From: BP-133 sp040756995
Lineage (GTDB): Bacteria; Actinomycetota; Acidimicrobiia; IMCC26256; BP-133
Direction of reading: 5' to 3'
NCBI GenBank assembly: GCA_040756995.1
Contig: JBFLYK010000034.1
Location: 1 to 64,000, forward strand
Length of the DNA: 64,000 nucleotides
The first letter of the stretch is position 1, and the number at the start of each line of letters is the position of its first letter. The notes beneath the pieces were generated by a model. The model was not told the DNA's origin. It made no database searches and saw only the letters and a program-made list of their open reading frames with translations. Below are positions 63,104 to 64,000 of this stretch, one piece after another. A program made the translations under genes and the position numbers.

Positions 63104-64000
63104 TCACTTAATTTTCCGTCTCCTCGAGGACCCGCCGGCGGCGGCGCGGAGGATCTCCCGGGCGGCGGTCCGCCCGCTCCAGCCGTTGAGGGTGGCCAGG
63201 GGGTGGGCACCGGCCCCGGTGTGCCACAGACCGGGGATCGGCATCTTGTAGCCCGCCAGCGATGGCGTGGGCCGCCAGGGACCGAACTGGGAGAGCGTCA
63301 TGTCCACGTGGAAGAGATTGCCCTTGTGGACGGGCGAGTAGTGAACCAGGTCCTGCGGGCTGGTCGCCGTGGCGCCGATGATCGACTCCCGGGTGCCGGG
63401 GGCGTAGCTCTCGAAGATCTGCAGGCAGCGATCGAGGTGCTTGTCCTTCTCGACGCTCCAGTCGGCGCCGTCGCGCAGCTCGTAGGGCACGGCCGGCAGG
63501 TAGACGTAGAGCGAGTCCCCCTGGCTGCCCGGTGGCACCAGCGTGCGGTCGAGGACGGACGGCGCGGAGATCCACAGCGGGATCTCCTCGGCCAGCTCGC
63601 CCCGCATGGTGGCGTTGACCGATCGGCGCACGTAGTCGATCGACGGCGCGATCAGCATGACGCTGCCGAGCAGCGCGTCGTTGGGCCGGTGGTGGGCCAG
63701 CTGCGGTCGCCGGGCGAGCGCGACGTCGCCCTTGAAGCCGGAGATGTTGTTGTGGAGCACGCCCATGCCGCGGAGTTCGTCGTCGACCGCCTCGGGGACG
63801 GCGCCGGCAGGAACGAGCTTCTTCAGCAAGGTGTAGGGGTCGATGGCGGCCACGATCTCACCGGCCCGGATCGTCTCGCCGGTGAGGGTGACGACGCCGA
63901 CCGCCCGGTCGCCGCGGAGCAGAACCTCGGCCACGGGGCTGCCGGTGCGGATCTCGACACCGGCGCTGGTGGCGGCGGCCGACAGTGCAGTGATGAAGGC
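63104..64000 (-). CDS. Phytoene desaturase-like FAD oxidoreductase (5' end off window)
   Basis: The last 298 residues of a flavin amine-oxidase-type protein, open to the right edge. AALSAAATSAGVEIRTGSPVAEVLLRGDRAVGVV is the usual FAD-binding region before the catalytic domain of phytoene desaturase-like enzymes, and the C-terminus PGLWHTGAGAHPLATLNGWSGRTAA is the flavin-contacting motif of this group. It could desaturate carotenoids or similar hydrocarbons, but related proteins also act on other substrates. The N-terminal Rossmann motif is not in the window. Confidence 0.85.
   Translation of the reverse strand, partial: AFITALSAAATSAGVEIRTGSPVAEVLLRGDRAVGVVTLTGETIRAGEIVAAIDPYTLLKKLVPAGAVPEAVDDELRGMGVLHNNISGFKGDVALARRPQLAHHRPNDALLGSVMLIAPSIDYVRRSVNATMRGELAEEIPLWISAPSVLDRTLVPPGSQGDSLYVYLPAVPYELRDGADWSVEKDKHLDRCLQIFESYAPGTRESIIGATATSPQDLVHYSPVHKGNLFHVDMTLSQFGPWRPTPSLAGYKMPIPGLWHTGAGAHPLATLNGWSGRTAAREILRAAAGGSSRRRKIK

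Overview
The window is very GC-rich, has no ribosomal, tRNA, CRISPR, phage or insertion-sequence genes, and reads as ordinary chromosome of a high-GC actinobacterium. Supporting signs are two BldC-type DNA-binding proteins, F420-type luciferase-like oxidoreductases, MarR and HxlR regulators, DUF2630 and DUF1360 proteins, and mycobacterial-style acyl-CoA dehydrogenase sets. An environmental Acidimicrobiia-like lineage is my inference, not something the sequence proves. Genes are dense, mostly in short operons with ATGA, GTGA or TGATG overlaps. Many first genes have a TANNNT box 6-9 nt before the start codon and no clear Shine-Dalgarno site, which suggests widespread leaderless transcription.

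Layout. 1-10263: housekeeping and small genes (coiled-coil protein cut by the left edge, LLM oxidoreductase, GNAT, a sigma-70 factor that seems to start at ATC, DUF1360, RNase Z, DUF2630, NYN domain, SpoU methyltransferase, EamA exporter, OsmC, RDD). 10529-18037: a copper and nitrate block (multicopper oxidase, two cupredoxin proteins, one of them fused to a beta-propeller, a CopC-CopD fusion, a NarK transporter); two of its transcription units share an 83% identical 75-bp leader element. 18129-23751: LmbE deacetylase, a SsuABC/TauABC-type ABC transporter behind a palindromic promoter, a divergent HxlR/thioesterase pair, GNAT and BldC. 24036-28335: an exopolysaccharide operon (nucleotide-sugar dehydrogenase, processive GT2 synthase, polysaccharide deacetylase) with a foldable leader.

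28603-35211 and 46401-50172 carry catabolic genes that together outline tryptophan breakdown through anthraniloyl-CoA: tryptophan 2,3-dioxygenase, a class V PLP enzyme (probable kynureninase), an HGGFW alpha/beta hydrolase that could be the formamidase, a benzoate-CoA-ligase-family enzyme, a FAD-monooxygenase/old-yellow-enzyme fusion of the 2-aminobenzoyl-CoA or salicylyl-CoA type, an enoyl-CoA hydratase, RidA and an acyl-CoA dehydrogenase. Between them (35313-46390) lie DUF899, an ECF sigma factor with a SnoaL-like tail, GNAT, VOC, a large LuxR ATPase, a desaturase, and a signalling group (receiver protein, solute-binding lipoprotein, PAS-PP2C phosphatase).

50182-56873 is a probable seven-gene operon: MarR, three acyl-CoA dehydrogenases, nitroreductase, MoxR ATPase and VWA protein. 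57006-64000 holds YceI with a divergent MarR, a second BldC, a HAD-acyltransferase and PlsB-like acyltransferase pair, a CopD-like membrane protein, an internally duplicated protein of unknown function, and the C-terminal part of a phytoene-desaturase-like oxidoreductase cut by the right edge.
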